Shown piece by piece: positions 43,801-56,560 of a stretch of 64,000 bases of DNA. A model generated the notes under the pieces. It saw only the letters and a program-made list of their open reading frames with translations, did no database searches and had not been told where the DNA came from. Origin of the DNA: Lunularia cruciata (taxonomy: Eukaryota > Streptophyta > Marchantiopsida > Lunulariales > Lunulariaceae); NCBI GenBank assembly GCA_948567375.1, contig OX419758.1, positions 8,375,001 to 8,439,000 of the forward strand, in the 5' to 3' direction. Both the position numbers and the translations under genes were made by a program. The first letter of the stretch is position 1. Each line of letters opens with the position of its first letter.

Positions 43801-44680
43801 CTATGGCCTATCACTTGCCAAGAACCTCCCAAAACTGTCTCTCCACACTCCTGGTCATTTGAAGCATCCTACAAATCCTTCACTGTCCTGTCATCAGCCA
43901 AAAGCCTCCTCTGTCCACTCAAAGCATTTTCACTAAACCCTTATGGCCTGTCCATTGCCAAATACCTCCCAAAACTGTTTCTCCACACTCCTGGTCACTC
44001 TAAGCATCCTCCAAACCCTTCACTGTCATGTCATCAGCCAAAAACCTCCTCTGTCCACTCAAAGCTTTTTCACTGAACTCTTATGGCCTGTCCATTGCCA
44101 AAGACCTCCCAAAACTGTCTCTCCACACTCTTGTTCACTCAAAGCATCCTCCAAACCCTTCACTGTCCTGTCATCAGCCAAAAGCCTCCTCTGTCCACTC
44201 AAAGCTTTTTTACTCAACCCTTATGGCATGTCCATTGCCAAAGACCTCCCAAAACCCTCTCTCCACACTCCTGGTCACTCGAAGCATCCTCCAAACCCTT
44301 CACTGTCCTGTCAACGACCAAAAGCCTCCTCTGTCCACTCGAAGCATTTTCACTAAACCATGATGGCCTGTCCATTGCCAAAGACCTCCCAAAACCCTCT
44401 CTCCACACTCCTGGTCGCTTGAAGCATCCACAAAACCCTTCACTGCCCTATAATCAGCCAAAAGCCTCCTCTGTCCACTCAAAGCATTTTCACTAAACCA
44501 TTATGGCCTATCCATTGCCAAAGACCTCCCAAAACCCTCTCTCCACACTCCTGGTCACTTGAAGCATCCACAAAACCCTTCACTGCCCTATAATCAGCCA
44601 AAAGCCTCCTCTGTCCACTCAAAGCATTTCCACTAAACCCTTATGGCATGTCAAGTGCCAAAGACCTATCAAAGGTTTTC
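43801..44680. repeat. 140-bp tandem array, six full units plus a partial
   Basis: Units start at 43801, 43941, 44081, 44221, 44361, 44501 and 44641, each opening with a variant of ttatggcctgtccattgcc and closing with cactaaac. The period is exactly 140 bp throughout, with substitutions but no indels at unit boundaries. Since 140 is not a multiple of 3, open frames recur in shifted frames (137-codon frames start at 43943 and again at 44083), which argues against coding. Confidence 0.96.
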
Positions 44681-45399
44681 TCCAACAAAAAAAACTATTT
44701 TTGCTCCGCCACTAAAAATGAAATACTCTTCACTCCAATAACATAAACAAAGTCATGAGCTCATGTAACCCAAAATTAAATTCACTGCTCACTCAACATT
44801 AAAAGAACCCTCAAGCTTATAGCACCAAAAACTATTTCTGGGCTTTACAATAATATAACAAATATATCTCCCGGGACACGGTAGCATAAAACAAATCCCA
44901 AGACATATTGACATACAATCCGAGTTCATTACAACAGGAAAAAGAGGAAAAAAAAATTTCACACCAAAAGCATCAAGGGTACACATGGGCTATTTTCCAT
45001 ATGACCTGCAAATGATGAAATCATGACATTCTGCTAGGATGGTGGTTCTTTTGTTTGTGTCATCTAAGATCTATAACATGCTATCATGAAAAGCAAGTCC
45101 TTGGGTATGGGTGACACCTTTGGATGATCAAGCTTCTACAATCTATAGGTCAATTTTCATAACAACAAGAATCCTTGGCCAAAATTCATGGTACATCTTG
45201 ACCTCTCCTATCCTATTTTTTGCCATAGGCATTTGGGTAAATGTATTTTCAAGTTGCTTCTTGCTTTGTGATCATCATATTGCACCTTTGTCTCATATAG
45301 TATCTCTTTCACTCATATGATCATCATGTTGAACCTTTGTCTCCACTCAATCCACCAAATCTATTGATGAGATAAAAATTTTGTGTCTTGAGTTAGACT
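44681..45399. other. No recognised gene
   Basis: A+T-rich spacer after the tandem array; only short frames without domains. Confidence 0.5.
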
Positions 45400-46650
45400 A
45401 GAGGTTTCTCGTTTATCTTCACAACAAATGCATTCTTGCCAAGATAGACCCAAAAATGAAACAAAAATATAGAACAGTGAAGAGGAAACTTATTGTTAAT
45501 TAACAATATATTTTCATATATCCATTTGGATCGAACCATTTATAAAGTCAATCACATGACCATTTGAATAAAATGATTTTCATAAGATAAGGTATTAATT
45601 ATCCATATTAAATTAAATATCATAAATTTGTTGTTTTATGGAATCTATTCTCAATGTTGAATCTACTCATTATAGGTCCAGTCCAGGCAACACGTATACT
45701 AATACTGGCTCCTTCTCGGATTTATTTTCTCATGACGTAGAGCTTGTAGATGAAGTATTCTTTGAATTGTTGTAAGATTCCAGAAATTGATTCACATTTG
45801 ATAATTTGGAGGAAACCTGTAAGTGGCGCAAACACGCCTGCTGGGTCTACTGATCTTCTCTTTCCATCTGGGCAGTGTAACAGCTGCCTGTGACCCAAGC
45901 GGGAGTGTGAAGCGCATCTTGCCCGAGAAGACCGTCAAGAGCATGTAGAAGGGACGTGCACTTGAAGCACAGGGCCTTCGAACTTCCCTCTTCAGCGGAA
46001 GTGAAATGAAACTTAGGGACGGTGTGGAGGGCATAGCGTGAGGCGCGCGACCGAGCAACAATCTACTCTGCCGTCAAGGGATAGTGTGTTTTAATGCAAT
46101 CGGGCGACTATCTTCTTGGAGCAGCTCTCAGCAACCTCTCTTGGTCTTTGTTCGTTTTCTTTGGTTTGATATTTATGGGTGGCTCAGAGCTTTGTCATCG
46201 TGGTTGACGGAAGCTTATGCACCTGAATGATCTTAATTTTCTATCTATCTGATTGGGATGAAATGAAGGCCAGGGATTATGTAGTTGCTTGTACTGTAGC
46301 GACATTTCAGTAGAATGAGAAGCCAGATCTAGTCTGCATTGTAACCTCAAGGTTGTTATAGCTTATGCCACAAACTTACTCTTTCATACATAGATCTGCA
46401 GTCTGAAGGCAGGACTCAGAATGCAGATATATCATACACTTGAAATTGGTCTTTTGTACTCCGTCATAGAGATATGGTTGAATATTCGAGGATAATCGCG
46501 GAGCTGACAGGGTCCGACCACCATTTTCCCGAGCTAAATACTTTGGAGGAATCTGATTTGAAATATCTAATGGTTCATGTCTTCAGTGTAGCCGATTTGC
46601 AGATAGAAATATTAGCTGGAATACGGTACCGTCTTATTGAATGAGTACTC
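45400..46650 (+). repeat. Family D dispersed repeat, large copy
   Basis: 45450-45900 matches 4890-5350 and 45830-46630 matches 6800-7600 in the same order. So this is a continuous version of what is split and expanded beside the MTPSL gene. Near 46595-46628, read minus, a CGGTAC ... TTTCTAT stretch weakly resembles the terminal RY...TSM codons of MTPSL. The 89-codon minus-strand frame 46061-45792 has no known domain. Confidence 0.6.
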
Positions 46651-46869
46651 TCTGTTTCCTGCCTTGATGGATTAGTGGCAATTTGTTGTTGATATTAGTC
46701 ATTTCACTTTCCAGTTGCTTAGCTCTGACTGCGATTCACCAGCACTCTTCTGTTTGCGTTCACAAGAGATATTGGCGGATCCATGTCTTCAGGATCTCCT
46801 TGCACGGATTAGAGAATTTAAAGTCTTCATCGATCTTCTTTCTTTCTGAGTCGGTCGATTGGCAGATGA
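46651..46869. other. Unassigned spacer
   Basis: Short plus-strand frame (46683-46892) without a recognised domain. Confidence 0.35.
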
Positions 46870-47394
46870 GTCGGGATAAACAAAAGACTTAGATCCGAAC
46901 TTTGAATCTGATCAAGAGAATCTAGTTAAGAATGAAGGAGGCAAGTCATTGAATCGAGACAGGAATTTAAGGAAGAATCAAAGAGGCAAGTCAGAGCACC
47001 GTAAAGGCTGGCATCGCTATCTAAGAAGGTCGAAGTGGGGACAACGAGACAATTGTGTCGCCTGGTAAAAGAAGGGGAAGTCAGCAAATCCCCGATGGTC
47101 AATTCTTCCCAACGAGATCAACCCACAGAACCCCTCGAACGTAAGGAAAGTAGGTGCGATGATAAAGAAACAACAGGGGGAGCCAAAGTTGGTCAACTTC
47201 TTACTTCAAGGTCTGTAACGTGTTGGAAAAATGAGTAACAGGCGGGTAGCAGGTCTTGGGTTACTTCTACGACTTCAAAGAAGTAGAAGATATCAAGGGC
47301 GAGCGAGCGAAGGATAGGCTCTTTCTTACTGAGAGCCTTAGGATGGGTAGGAGAAGTGCAGCTTTTGCTGAAGCTCAAAAGTCTTGCAGAAGGC
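46870..47394. other. Purine-rich segment of distinct composition
   Basis: G+C content is visibly higher and the plus strand is purine-rich (aggcaagtca twice, gagcgagcgaagg), unlike the A+T-rich flanks. No coding domain is recognised. The texture resembles plant mitochondrial DNA, so an organelle-derived insert is possible, but no mitochondrial gene is identifiable. It ends where family B copy 3 begins (about 47395). Confidence 0.35.
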
Positions 47395-50300
47395 ACAACG
47401 GCGTGTTACCCTTAAAAGTCTGCCCGTTGTGCCTTCTGGTCTGGCAAACACACTACAGCACAGTGCCTGGACTTCTTGAACTTTCTAACCCAAGCAAGGC
47501 AAGTGCCCCCACAGAATGATTCACACAACAATGCTGATCCTAATGGGACTGTGTATTTCATCAGAGTAGGACATGCTTCCTTTCCAAGAGGTTCATCCAA
47601 CCAATGGAAGTGTTACTACAGAGCAACCATCTTTCTTATGACTTGATTTTGCATATATGCAATGCCTGATCCAAGTAGAACCTCCAATTCCAAGGGCTTC
47701 TCTGAAAGTTATGATGAAGAGACCATGGGGGAAGAAACTACTGAACTTGTCCGGGACATGTACAGGACAGCAGTCTCTATGTTTGACATCCTAGCAAGGT
47801 AGCTACCAACTTCTGCATACACAACTATGACTATTTGACTGACTTGGCTTGTAAAAGCCAACATTACTTTCAAATAGCTCTACAAAGTGTTCCCTATGGA
47901 ACACGTGAAAATTCAGAACTTTCTATTGAAGGAGCAGCGTGTAAAACACTTCAAGGAACCACTGATCAAAGAATCAAACAACCCTCTCTGAGACCACATA
48001 GATTCAACCCCAACTTCAACTGCAGGCAGCCCACATCCTCCGTCTCAAGGATGCCTGCAGACCTTAACAACAGAAAGCCCCCATGTTACTTTTGTAGACC
48101 TTGAGTCACCAGATCTCCAGGTATTGTACACCAAGGTCCGTGATCCCAATATCCCCAAAACAATTGAAGGCAATGTAATCCCAAACTATTGCATTGATTG
48201 AGTCTTTAGTAAACATCATGACCAAGGGAGTTATGGAGACATTGGGCTCAAGGAAATGGCAAAAAATTCTACTCTCCTAAAAATGGCAGATGGGAGACAA
48301 ATCACCCCCTTGGCCTATTATCATCGGTCCACATAGTCATAGGCAAGCAAACCTTCTTAATTGATTACTTGATCATTGACATGCCTGCCTTGGCACAAGT
48401 CCCCTATTGTTAGGCATCTTTTGGCTGGTAGAAGCTAATATCATCACATATTTGGAAAATGGGAAAATTGATCTTTGGAGGGAAATCAAAACACTCAATA
48501 CTTTTGATGTATCTACAAGAAACTAATTTCATGCTCGGATCAGGAAGGAGAACATAGTTTCAACATTGATGCGTGAAGTCCTGCTCATGGTGGCAATGAT
48601 GAAGAACTTGCAAACTCCATCACTAATTTTCTATTCATAATATAGGTTGAGATATATGGGTGAACCACACCCAAGGTCACTTAAGCCTTTCTCTTAATAG
48701 CATTCTCATTGACTTTTCACCAAAACCACAAGAACCACAAAATGTATTTGGCATGTTCACTTCCTTGAACTCAAAGGATGAATGCACTAGCTTGGCTGAC
48801 CCTATCTACCCATGGCTAACGTGTCCCTTGCCTTAAGCACAAAGGAGCAAACTTGTAAAACCTCAAATATGTCATGTTTCTACATTGAGGATGATTTTGA
48901 CTGCCAAGATGAGGAAATTAATGAGTAATGCGTTCATCTTAAGGATACCTTAATGACAATACCCTTTTTCCCCAAACAAGTACCATCACTTCTTTAGCAC
49001 TCAAGACCAACTTGCCTACTGAAAAGATAAGCAACCACTTCTTGCCTGTACAACTCAACCCATTTCCAACCCAAAGACACCCATCCCTATCACCACTTGA
49101 CCATTATTTGTGACGTTTTGACCCTTGGGATTATTAATGTCAACCAAGTGGAGGAGTGTGCCCAAGCCCTATGTCAGGAGGATAAGCAGCAGTCTGAGTA
49201 GTATCCCTTCCTACCACAATCAACCCTCACACATGATATACAGGTGGATGTTCTTGCTCCTTAATAGGCTACAATTGGAAACCCTAATTTTTACTTTTGT
49301 AGAACACGTCTACTAATTTGACTTGGCCCTCTTCATTATGGGAGCAACAATAAACCAACATATCTTGTTATAGACAATTGTCCATACAAATAAGTTCTCC
49401 ATGTTATAGACTTAGGGAATTGAGTTTTGGGATCTCTTCAAAACCATTGTGTACTTATAAAAGAATTACTACATGAGGACCTCAGGTTAGAGTACCCCAA
49501 AAGTTAACATATGAAGCAATCAACCTCCCATGCTTTTATTTGAGGTATTTAGTGGATTGTTTGAAGCTGGTGAACCAAGGTTTGGGGTTGAAACTGCACC
49601 TCTGTCCTGGACATGAATATTGCAAAACAAGTGGGGTCATTGATGTTGAAATCCTCCAGATCTACTAGGATGTCAGGTTGTAGGCTGCCTGTAGCACCAC
49701 TATCAGTACAGATCCTGTGTCTCAGACCACACCCATCAGTACTATAGTTAAGGAGTTAAGGACTGCATTTGAGCAACAGGGACAAGAACTCATACCAACT
49801 TTGTTCCCTCTTTGGAAGTTCCTCTGATGGTCTTAGAGAAGCAAGTGAGACACTCTCAAATGCAGCTTCAAATATTTGTTATCATATGACATTTTGAGCA
49901 ATTGCATGATTAAGTGCTCTGGCAAGAAGTGGAATGGAGATCTCAATGACAAGGAAGAAGACTCTAGTGATCCTAACAATCTTGGAGCTGTTGCATACAA
50001 ACTCATGTATACAAAGCATAGAGTTAAAGGATTTCATGTACCTTATTGCTTAGATTGGGAGATCTAGGTAAGAAGTCTGATAATTCCCATAGTTGTACAT
50101 GAAATGTTTTGAGCTTAACTTCATGTACCTCTTAGAGCAAGCAAACATATGGGGTTGTTTTATAGGAAGGATATTGGATTTTGCTCACATGGATAGGCTC
50201 ATTTAAGTACATGATATCATCTTCAAGGATTATCAAGAAAGAGATCACGTGGGCATCTACTACTAGATAAGAACCTAGTTCTTCCTTTTACAAACAAGGG

Positions 50301-50800
50301 CAAGAAGAAAAAGTAGACTTCAAAAGGCCTTACTTGGAAGGCAAGGACTTTTGAGAGGGCTAGGTCATCTAGGCACAATAGCTCTTGAGGGTTGTGTCAA
50401 CTACAAGCAAGTTAATGTTATGGGAATTTGAGTGTGGGACTTCTATTATGGGTGAGTAGCTACAGGACTCCCAATATGGAACATTCTTATAATGGGACAA
50501 AAATTGGGTTTCCTCTCTATGGGACAAACAAGAGAGTGGGCAGACATTGCTATGGGTATGTAAGATAGTAGGACAAAGTTAGGTAGACAATGAATGCAAA
50601 GGTGATGTGCTAATGCACTTAGATAATGTAATCTTGATTAGAATCAAGGTTTAAGAGCCAATAGGCATTTATGGGAGGTGGTATTTGATGGAGACAACTG
50701 CCACAAAAGAACTATCGGGAGAAAAGTAGAAATCCTTTTTAGGGTTCAACATATATAAGGGAGCTTAGTCTACTATGGTGGGGTTGGTGTTAGTAGTAGA
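47395..50800 (+). mobile_element. Family B retroelement, copy 3
   Basis: Starts inside the second zinc-knuckle region of copy 1 (ctgcccgttgtgccttctg, 47420; copy 1 near 11650) and continues collinearly to the terminal noncoding block at 50340-50790. The protease loop near 48190-48215 is frameshifted. Peptides such as NDKEEDSSDPNNLG (49935-49990) are preserved. It is more diverged from copy 1 than copy 5 is. Confidence 0.78.
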
Positions 50801-51249
50801 GAGTTCTCATGCATAGATCAATAAGCCCTTTAGTAGAGATTGGGGGCTAACTAGCAAGGAGGAGGACTCGGCCAAGGAGAGGATGACCAAGTAGTATTAG
50901 AGTGTTCCTTGTTGTGCAGGTGATGACCTTGTGTTTTAGGTGACAAACCGCAGCCAAGAGATATAAACTCCGAATACCCTATTCATTGTTTGCTCTCAAA
51001 TCCTCATATGGATGATTTTAATGAATGATCATAAAACTTGTATGATGTGGTGTTCTTATGAATACTCAATATTTTTTTTCCTACTTTAAGATGTCAAGTA
51101 GTTCTCATGGGGTGTGAAGATTGATTAGCAGAGAGTGACAACCAAAGAGTTCAACATGCTCCTAGGGGTGATACACATGTGAGCTATCTCCAAGGTTCAG
51201 TGTTTCATGCAAGACCCGGTCCTACAATACAACTAAGTGCATTATGAGA
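50801..51249. other. No recognised gene
   Basis: Between family B copy 3 and the coding relic. No domain or repeat match was recognised. Confidence 0.4.
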
Positions 51250-52420
51250 AACCTGCCTTCAATTCCTCTCCCAAGCCTGGAGAAGGACTGGCTGCTTTAG
51301 GGCTGTCCCACAATTTTTCTTTCCCGTAGTGCCTAGTAGCCCAAACTACAGGTTAGGTCATTCCCATTGACAATCCTGAGCCTCCATTTTCTCCAAGTAG
51401 ACCTTCATAACCTCCTTCTTGATCTCTTCAAGATGGACATGCATCATCTTCATCCTCACCAATATTGTGGTCTTCCCTAGGTCCAACTCTCCTTTATCCC
51501 AACCACAATTTCCCCTTGAATGGGTACCCTATCCTTCTTGTGTTCTTCCTCCTTCTACTTAAGACTGTCCATGAGCTTCTTCACTTTTGATGTTGACTAC
51601 TCATAGCTCATCTCAATCATGAACTTCTGCTGCTATGAGGGCAACCTTTACCTTTTTCACTTCTCCCTTAAGTGCATCAATCTCTTCCACTTGGGCCTTT
51701 GCCTATTCCTTCAATTCAGACATCTTATGTCTTATTGCCCTCTCCTTTGAAATTTTCTTCTTTAGGGCCGCACCTTTTGCCCTGAGCTTGGCCACCTCTT
51801 GTGCTAAGTCATTGCTCCATTAACCATCTCCAAGTGTTGGGCACAAACTTCCTTGAGTTCATCTCTTGCCTTCATCCTCTCCAAGTTTACTTCTTGTGCC
51901 ATGCAATGAAGGTGATTGATGAGGATGACATAATCTATAATTACCCATGGGATTTTTTGTATGCAGGGAGGAGTTGCTCCATTAATTCCAATGCTAGGCT
52001 GACCTTGAATACTACTAGTTGAGAAAGTGGCACTACCATGGCTGGCTTGGTTTCCTTCTTAATCAAACTCTCCCCTCTTACCATTTTAAACAAAGTTGAG
52101 GATGAAGATGGTCAATCCACTCTACTCACATACCAATTCTTTTGTGACTAGTATATTTGTCTTGGACGACCCTTCATCTTGCTTGTCATCTTCTCCCCAA
52201 ATTCCACCTTTGGCTTGATGTCCTTCCTCATCTTGGCAAGATCCTACATCTTCTGCCTCAAGCATCTCTTCAACACAAAGGATTCCTACCATTTTTAGTT
52301 ATGCTTCTCTTATGGGTGGGAACAAAGGGGATTTCACCATCCCCAGACCCTTTGCCATACTCCTTGCTGGACTAGAAGGTCTGGCTCCTTGATCATATCA
52401 TCCAAGGGTGGGCATTTGTT
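51250..52420 (-). pseudogene. Helix-rich coding relic, unrecognised
   Basis: The minus strand reads as a decayed coiled-coil-like protein: ERMKARDELKEVCAQHLEMV (about 51880-51825), then after a one-base shift EVAKLRAKGAALKKKISKER (about 51795-51735) and KAQVEEIDALKGEVKKVKVA (about 51700-51640), with TAG/TGA stops between. The Glu/Lys/Ala/Leu composition and heptad-like spacing are not expected by chance. Upstream (52400-52020) the frame is less clear. It may be a captured host gene piece or the accessory ORF of a retroelement. Confidence 0.5.
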
Positions 52421-52424
52421 TTGT

Positions 52425-52850
52425 AAGCCAGTAGATCTCTCACTTAGGATGAACCTCAGATGGCTATTAAGGTAACACATAATTGACTAAGAAGGCAAGG
52501 AACTCCAACTCCAACTCCAACTCCATCACTCTCTTCCAAGGCACCTCCAAGACTCAAGATATTGCTCACTAGAGAATTCAATGAGAAGGAGATAATTGCA
52601 AATGAAAGGATGATGAGTACTCCTCACCCCTAGCTTATATATTTGTGAAAATTTTACACACCAAAATTAATAATTATTGGAGTAACTCAAGTTCCTAGGC
52701 TAAAAGTCAAATAAAGTCTAAAAAGTCTAAAGGAATATCCAAGCATACAAGAATAATCCCATGGGTAGGTGGTCTTATCCTCACCTACTAACTAAGTCTA
52801 GGGTTCCTTCACATAGGTTTTCCTTGGAGTATAGAAAATTTTATATCAAT
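52425..52850 (-). repeat. Partial LTR of the B' family
   Basis: About 425 bp matching the 3' part of the B' LTR in reverse (agatctctcacttaggatgaacctc ... is its end). It is more diverged than the other copies, with a (ccaact)n expansion at 52506-52526. It is truncated where family B copy 4 begins. Confidence 0.8.
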
Positions 52851-52874
52851 AAGGTTTGTGTTCCAAAGGACATG

Positions 52875-55320
52875 AGAATCACCATCAAAGGGTACAATAC
52901 AGATTTTAGGCAAGAACTCCATTTTACCTCTTGTGTTTCTATTTTTGTATTCTTTGATTTGATCATATTTCCTATCTTCTTGTTATTCCACCCCATCCAC
53001 CCGATCTACCCTTTCTACTCATTATAAGGGAAATCAAGGAATTCTTTCAATCTTGATTCACCAAAAAATTTATAAGATATCTCTCTTAAGTTCTTGATTT
53101 TCATCAATCCGAGCCTCCAAAGAAGAAGCATGCTGTTGGGCCCAAGGTAATCAGACTCCTACTCCATCCTCCCAAGATTCAAAGGAAGTATAATTCATAA
53201 TTATTATGCTACTATTCAAGGATTTCCACAATCTAACTATTTCTATGGGGGAACCTCAGCTACACCGGGCCCATATATGATATCTCAAGCAGTGCCCATA
53301 TATGATTAACTACTTGGAGTTTCTCCTGCAGTTCCACCAATAACATCTTTGGCCCTACCTGTCCCCACAGCTGTCTTGGTTCCCATAACAACCACTAAAA
53401 TAGAGGATATCATTGTCAAGTTGAATAATCTCAAGAATCTTCACTTACCCAAAAAACCCAAATAGAGAAATCCGGTTAACACTACCACCTGGGGAGAAAT
53501 CTCTTATACTCACTGCATAGGATGGGGCGATACTAATGCTCAGTTTTCTACTCCAAATATTCCAATTTTTTATGTCCATTATGGGAGGTACGAGCACATC
53601 GTGAAAATTGCAAAATACTACAAAGACACCATGAATCTTGGGAGGAAAGGGTGCATGCTGCGGATGTAGTCCCATAGCAGAACAAATTCAGCCAGCACTT
53701 ACAAGACCCTCCTTCCCAAGGTGGCTGAGGAAATGGACAAGGACAAGGACAAGGACCACCTAGATATGCTGTCACATTTGCAAAGCAATGCCGTAAAAAG
53801 CCTGCCTGTTGGGCCTCTTGATTTGGCACACACACTATGGCACAATGCTCGGACTTCAAAAACTTTATAACTCAAGCAAGGCAAGTGCACATACCTAAAA
53901 ATCCACACAACAATGCTGATCCTAGTAGGATTGTGCATTTCATCAGAGTAGAGCATGCTTCCATTCCAAAAGGTTCTCCCAACCAATGGAAGTGCTACTA
54001 CAGAAGCAACCATCTTTCTTATGACTTGATATTGCATGTATGCCTTCCCTGATCCAAGTAGAACCTCCATGGAACTCCATGAGCTACTCTAAAAGTTCTG
54101 ATGAAGAGACCGTGCCTGATCCAAGTAGAACCTCCAGCTCCAAGAGCTACTCTGAAAATTTTAATGACGAGACCATGTGGGAAGAAACTACTGAAATTGT
54201 CCTGCAAATGTACATGGCAGCGGTCCCTATGTTTGACACCCTAGCATGCTAGCCACCCACTTCTGTCATACACAAATATGACATTATGACTGACTTGGCT
54301 AATGTAAAAGCCAACATTACTTTCAAACAACTCTACAAAGTGTTCCCTATGGAGCACATCAAATTTCAGAACTTTCTATTGAAGGAGTTGCCTATAGAAT
54401 ACTTCAAGGAACAGTTGATCAAAGAATCACCCAAAGTTTCTTTGATCACATAGATTCAACCCCAACTTCAACTACATGCAACCTGCACTCTCTCACTCAA
54501 GGATGCCCACAAACCTTTACAATAGAAATCCCCCATGTTAATTTTGTAGACCCTTGAGTCACCAGATCTGCAGGTATTGTACACCAAAGTCCATGACCCC
54601 AATATCCCCGTAATAATTGAAGGCAATGTCATCCCAAACTATTGCATTGATTGAGGAGGGTCTTTAGTAAAAATCATGACCAAGGGAGTTATGGAGACAC
54701 TAGGGCTCAGGGAAAGGTAAAATCTTCTACTCTCCTCAAAATGGCAGATGGGATACTAATCACCCCCTTGGCCTATTATACAATGTTCCCACATTCATTG
54801 GCAAGCAAACCTTCTTAATTGATTACTTGATCATGAACATGCCTGCCTTGGCACAATTCCCCCTATTGTTAGGCATCACGTGGCTGGTAGAAGCTTATAT
54901 GATCATATCTATGATCACATCTGGCAAATGGGAAAATTGATCTTTGGAAGGAAATCAAAACACTCGACACTTTTGATGTATGTGATAAAACCAATTTCAA
55001 GCTCATATCAGGAAGGAGAACCAAGTTTCAACATTAATGTGTGGAGATCTGGTCATGGTGATAGTGATGAAGAACTTGCACACACCATCACTAATTGTCT
55101 ATTCACAATAGAGGTTGAGATGTGAGGCCTTACCACTCCCAAGGTAACAAAAGCCTTCCCCCTTATAGCATTCTCATCAAATTTTCACCAAAATCACAAG
55201 AACCACAAAATGTTCTTGACATGCCCACTTCCTTGATCCTTGACAATAGCTCCTTGTATTTAAAGGACAAATGCACTAGCTTGGCTGACCCTTTCTACCA
55301 GTGGCTAAAGTTCCCCTAGA
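52875..55320 (+). mobile_element. Family B retroelement, copy 4
   Basis: Collinear with 10670-13080 of copy 1: gcaagaactccattttacct start, Pro-rich region, knuckle remnants near 53570-53640, then protease with a TGA inside the catalytic loop (54650-54656) and the downstream LVEAYMI-like stretch. It ends at cagtggctaaagttccccta. A 50-bp internal duplication repeats the words gatccaagtagaacctcca and gagctactct at 54050-54160. Confidence 0.78.
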
Positions 55321-55321
55321 A

Positions 55322-55530
55322 CTGTAGAGTCTGATTGCAATCAAGCACACTACACCTTGACTGCACATGGCAAGAGGAGATCACTGCTTGGTTACTTGCC
55401 CCATGCTATAAGCTTCACATTCTCAATTGTCACACTCTTGCATGGGTTACAAGTAAGCACTACACAGCCCTGATATTTTATGGAGGGCAAATACAGTCTA
55501 AGTTTACTCAAAATTCACATGTGCTTAGCT
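55322..55530 (-). repeat. Family D-related repeat, short copy
   Basis: Close match to 5990-6204 over its full length. It abuts family B copy 4 on the left and a microsatellite on the right. Confidence 0.75.
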
Positions 55531-55532
55531 TC

Positions 55533-55580
<48 letters not shown>
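55533..55580. repeat. Compound (TA)n(TG)n microsatellite
   Basis: Eight TA units followed by about sixteen TG units. It makes an artificial Cys-Val run in one frame. Confidence 0.97.
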
Positions 55581-55581
<1 letters not shown>

Positions 55582-55740
55582 AGAGTAATAGAGGTTCAAG
55601 GGCTGGTGTGAGCATGTTTCAGCCGAGGTAGCTTTTGGGACAGGAAGTGAACCAAGTTATTTCTTGTTGTCCTCTGATTTCTTTTTAATGGTTTTATGAT
55701 GTGCTATTGCAAAAGGTCCTAGGGACTGTTTTCTTACAAT

Positions 55741-55752
55741 TGGTATCAAAGC
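55741..55752 (+). promoter_or_regulatory. Primer-binding site, initiator tRNA-Met type
   Basis: TGGTATCAAAGC, one mismatch from the common plant site TGGTATCAGAGC. The preceding ...TCTTACA fits an LTR end. Confidence 0.85.
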
Positions 55753-55849
55753 TTAGCTGGTCCTAAGAGGGTCTTGAGATCTGAGGGTGCAGTGAAGTAG
55801 GTCCAGAAGCAAGTCCATAACAAAGCAATGGAAAGGGTGATATCCATAT

Positions 55850-56560
55850 CAAATGCTTAATTTGTAGTGGAGAAGTTTGATGGGAAAAACAATTTTGGAC
55901 TTTGGCAACTAAAGATGAAGGACCTTCTTGTTCAATAAGGACTGATAGAGCACTAAGAAGAAGACATGAGGACAAAATTGATGAGGATGGGAAGATGAAG
56001 ATGCAAATCTCAGAGCCATTAGCACTATTTGGTTGAACCTTGCTGATGAAATGCTATACAATGTTATGAATGAGGAATCTGCACCAAAATTATGGGCCAA
56101 ATTGGAAAATCTTTATATGACCAAATCATTGAAAAATAGACAATTTCTTAAACAAAATTTGTATATGTTGCAGGTGAAGGAAGGCCAAAGTATTATGGAG
56201 CACCTCAAGGCTTTCAACAAAATCATTTGTGAGTTGATGAGCATAGAGGTTAAGTTAGAAGAGAAGGAAAAGGCATTGATGTTATTGACTTCACTTTCTT
56301 TATCACATGAGCATCTAGTCAGAACTTTTCTATATGGGAAGAATGATTTAAATTATGAGGAGGTGACTTAGGCATTATTGTCTAATAAGATGCAAAAAAG
56401 ACCCAACCAAGAAAAGACAAATCCAGAGGCCTTATTTATCAGAGGAAGGTCGAGATTGAGATTGAGAGAGAGAGAGAGAGAGAGAGAGATCAGATCAGAC
56501 ATTTCAAGAAGGATAAAGGTAAAATTTCATATCAAGCAAAGATTGTTGAGTCCTCTAGTT
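55850..56560 (+). pseudogene. Copia gag relic
   Basis: UBN2/retrotran_gag-type Gag: KFDGKNNFGLWQLKMKDLL at the start, then MLYNVMNEESAPKLWAKLEN, YMLQVKEGQSIMEHLKAFNK and LLTSLSLSHEHLV in order (56033-56371). Stops lie near 55940 and at 56368-56370 (TAG). The expected CCHC knuckle is missing. In its place a (GA)n microsatellite (56465-56490) encodes an Arg-Glu run. Confidence 0.85.

Noticed and set aside
43319-44496. Three long plus-strand frames (205, 137 and 137 codons)
   Set aside because: They lie in C/T-rich DNA and a 140-bp array; the same peptide recurs 140 bp later in another frame, so they are compositional.
43801-44680. Possible CRISPR array
   Set aside because: The whole 140-bp unit repeats with no unique spacers, and the context is a eukaryotic nuclear genome.
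55335-55631. 98-codon plus-strand frame with a Cys-Val run
   Set aside because: Spans a family D-related repeat and a TG microsatellite; not a gene.
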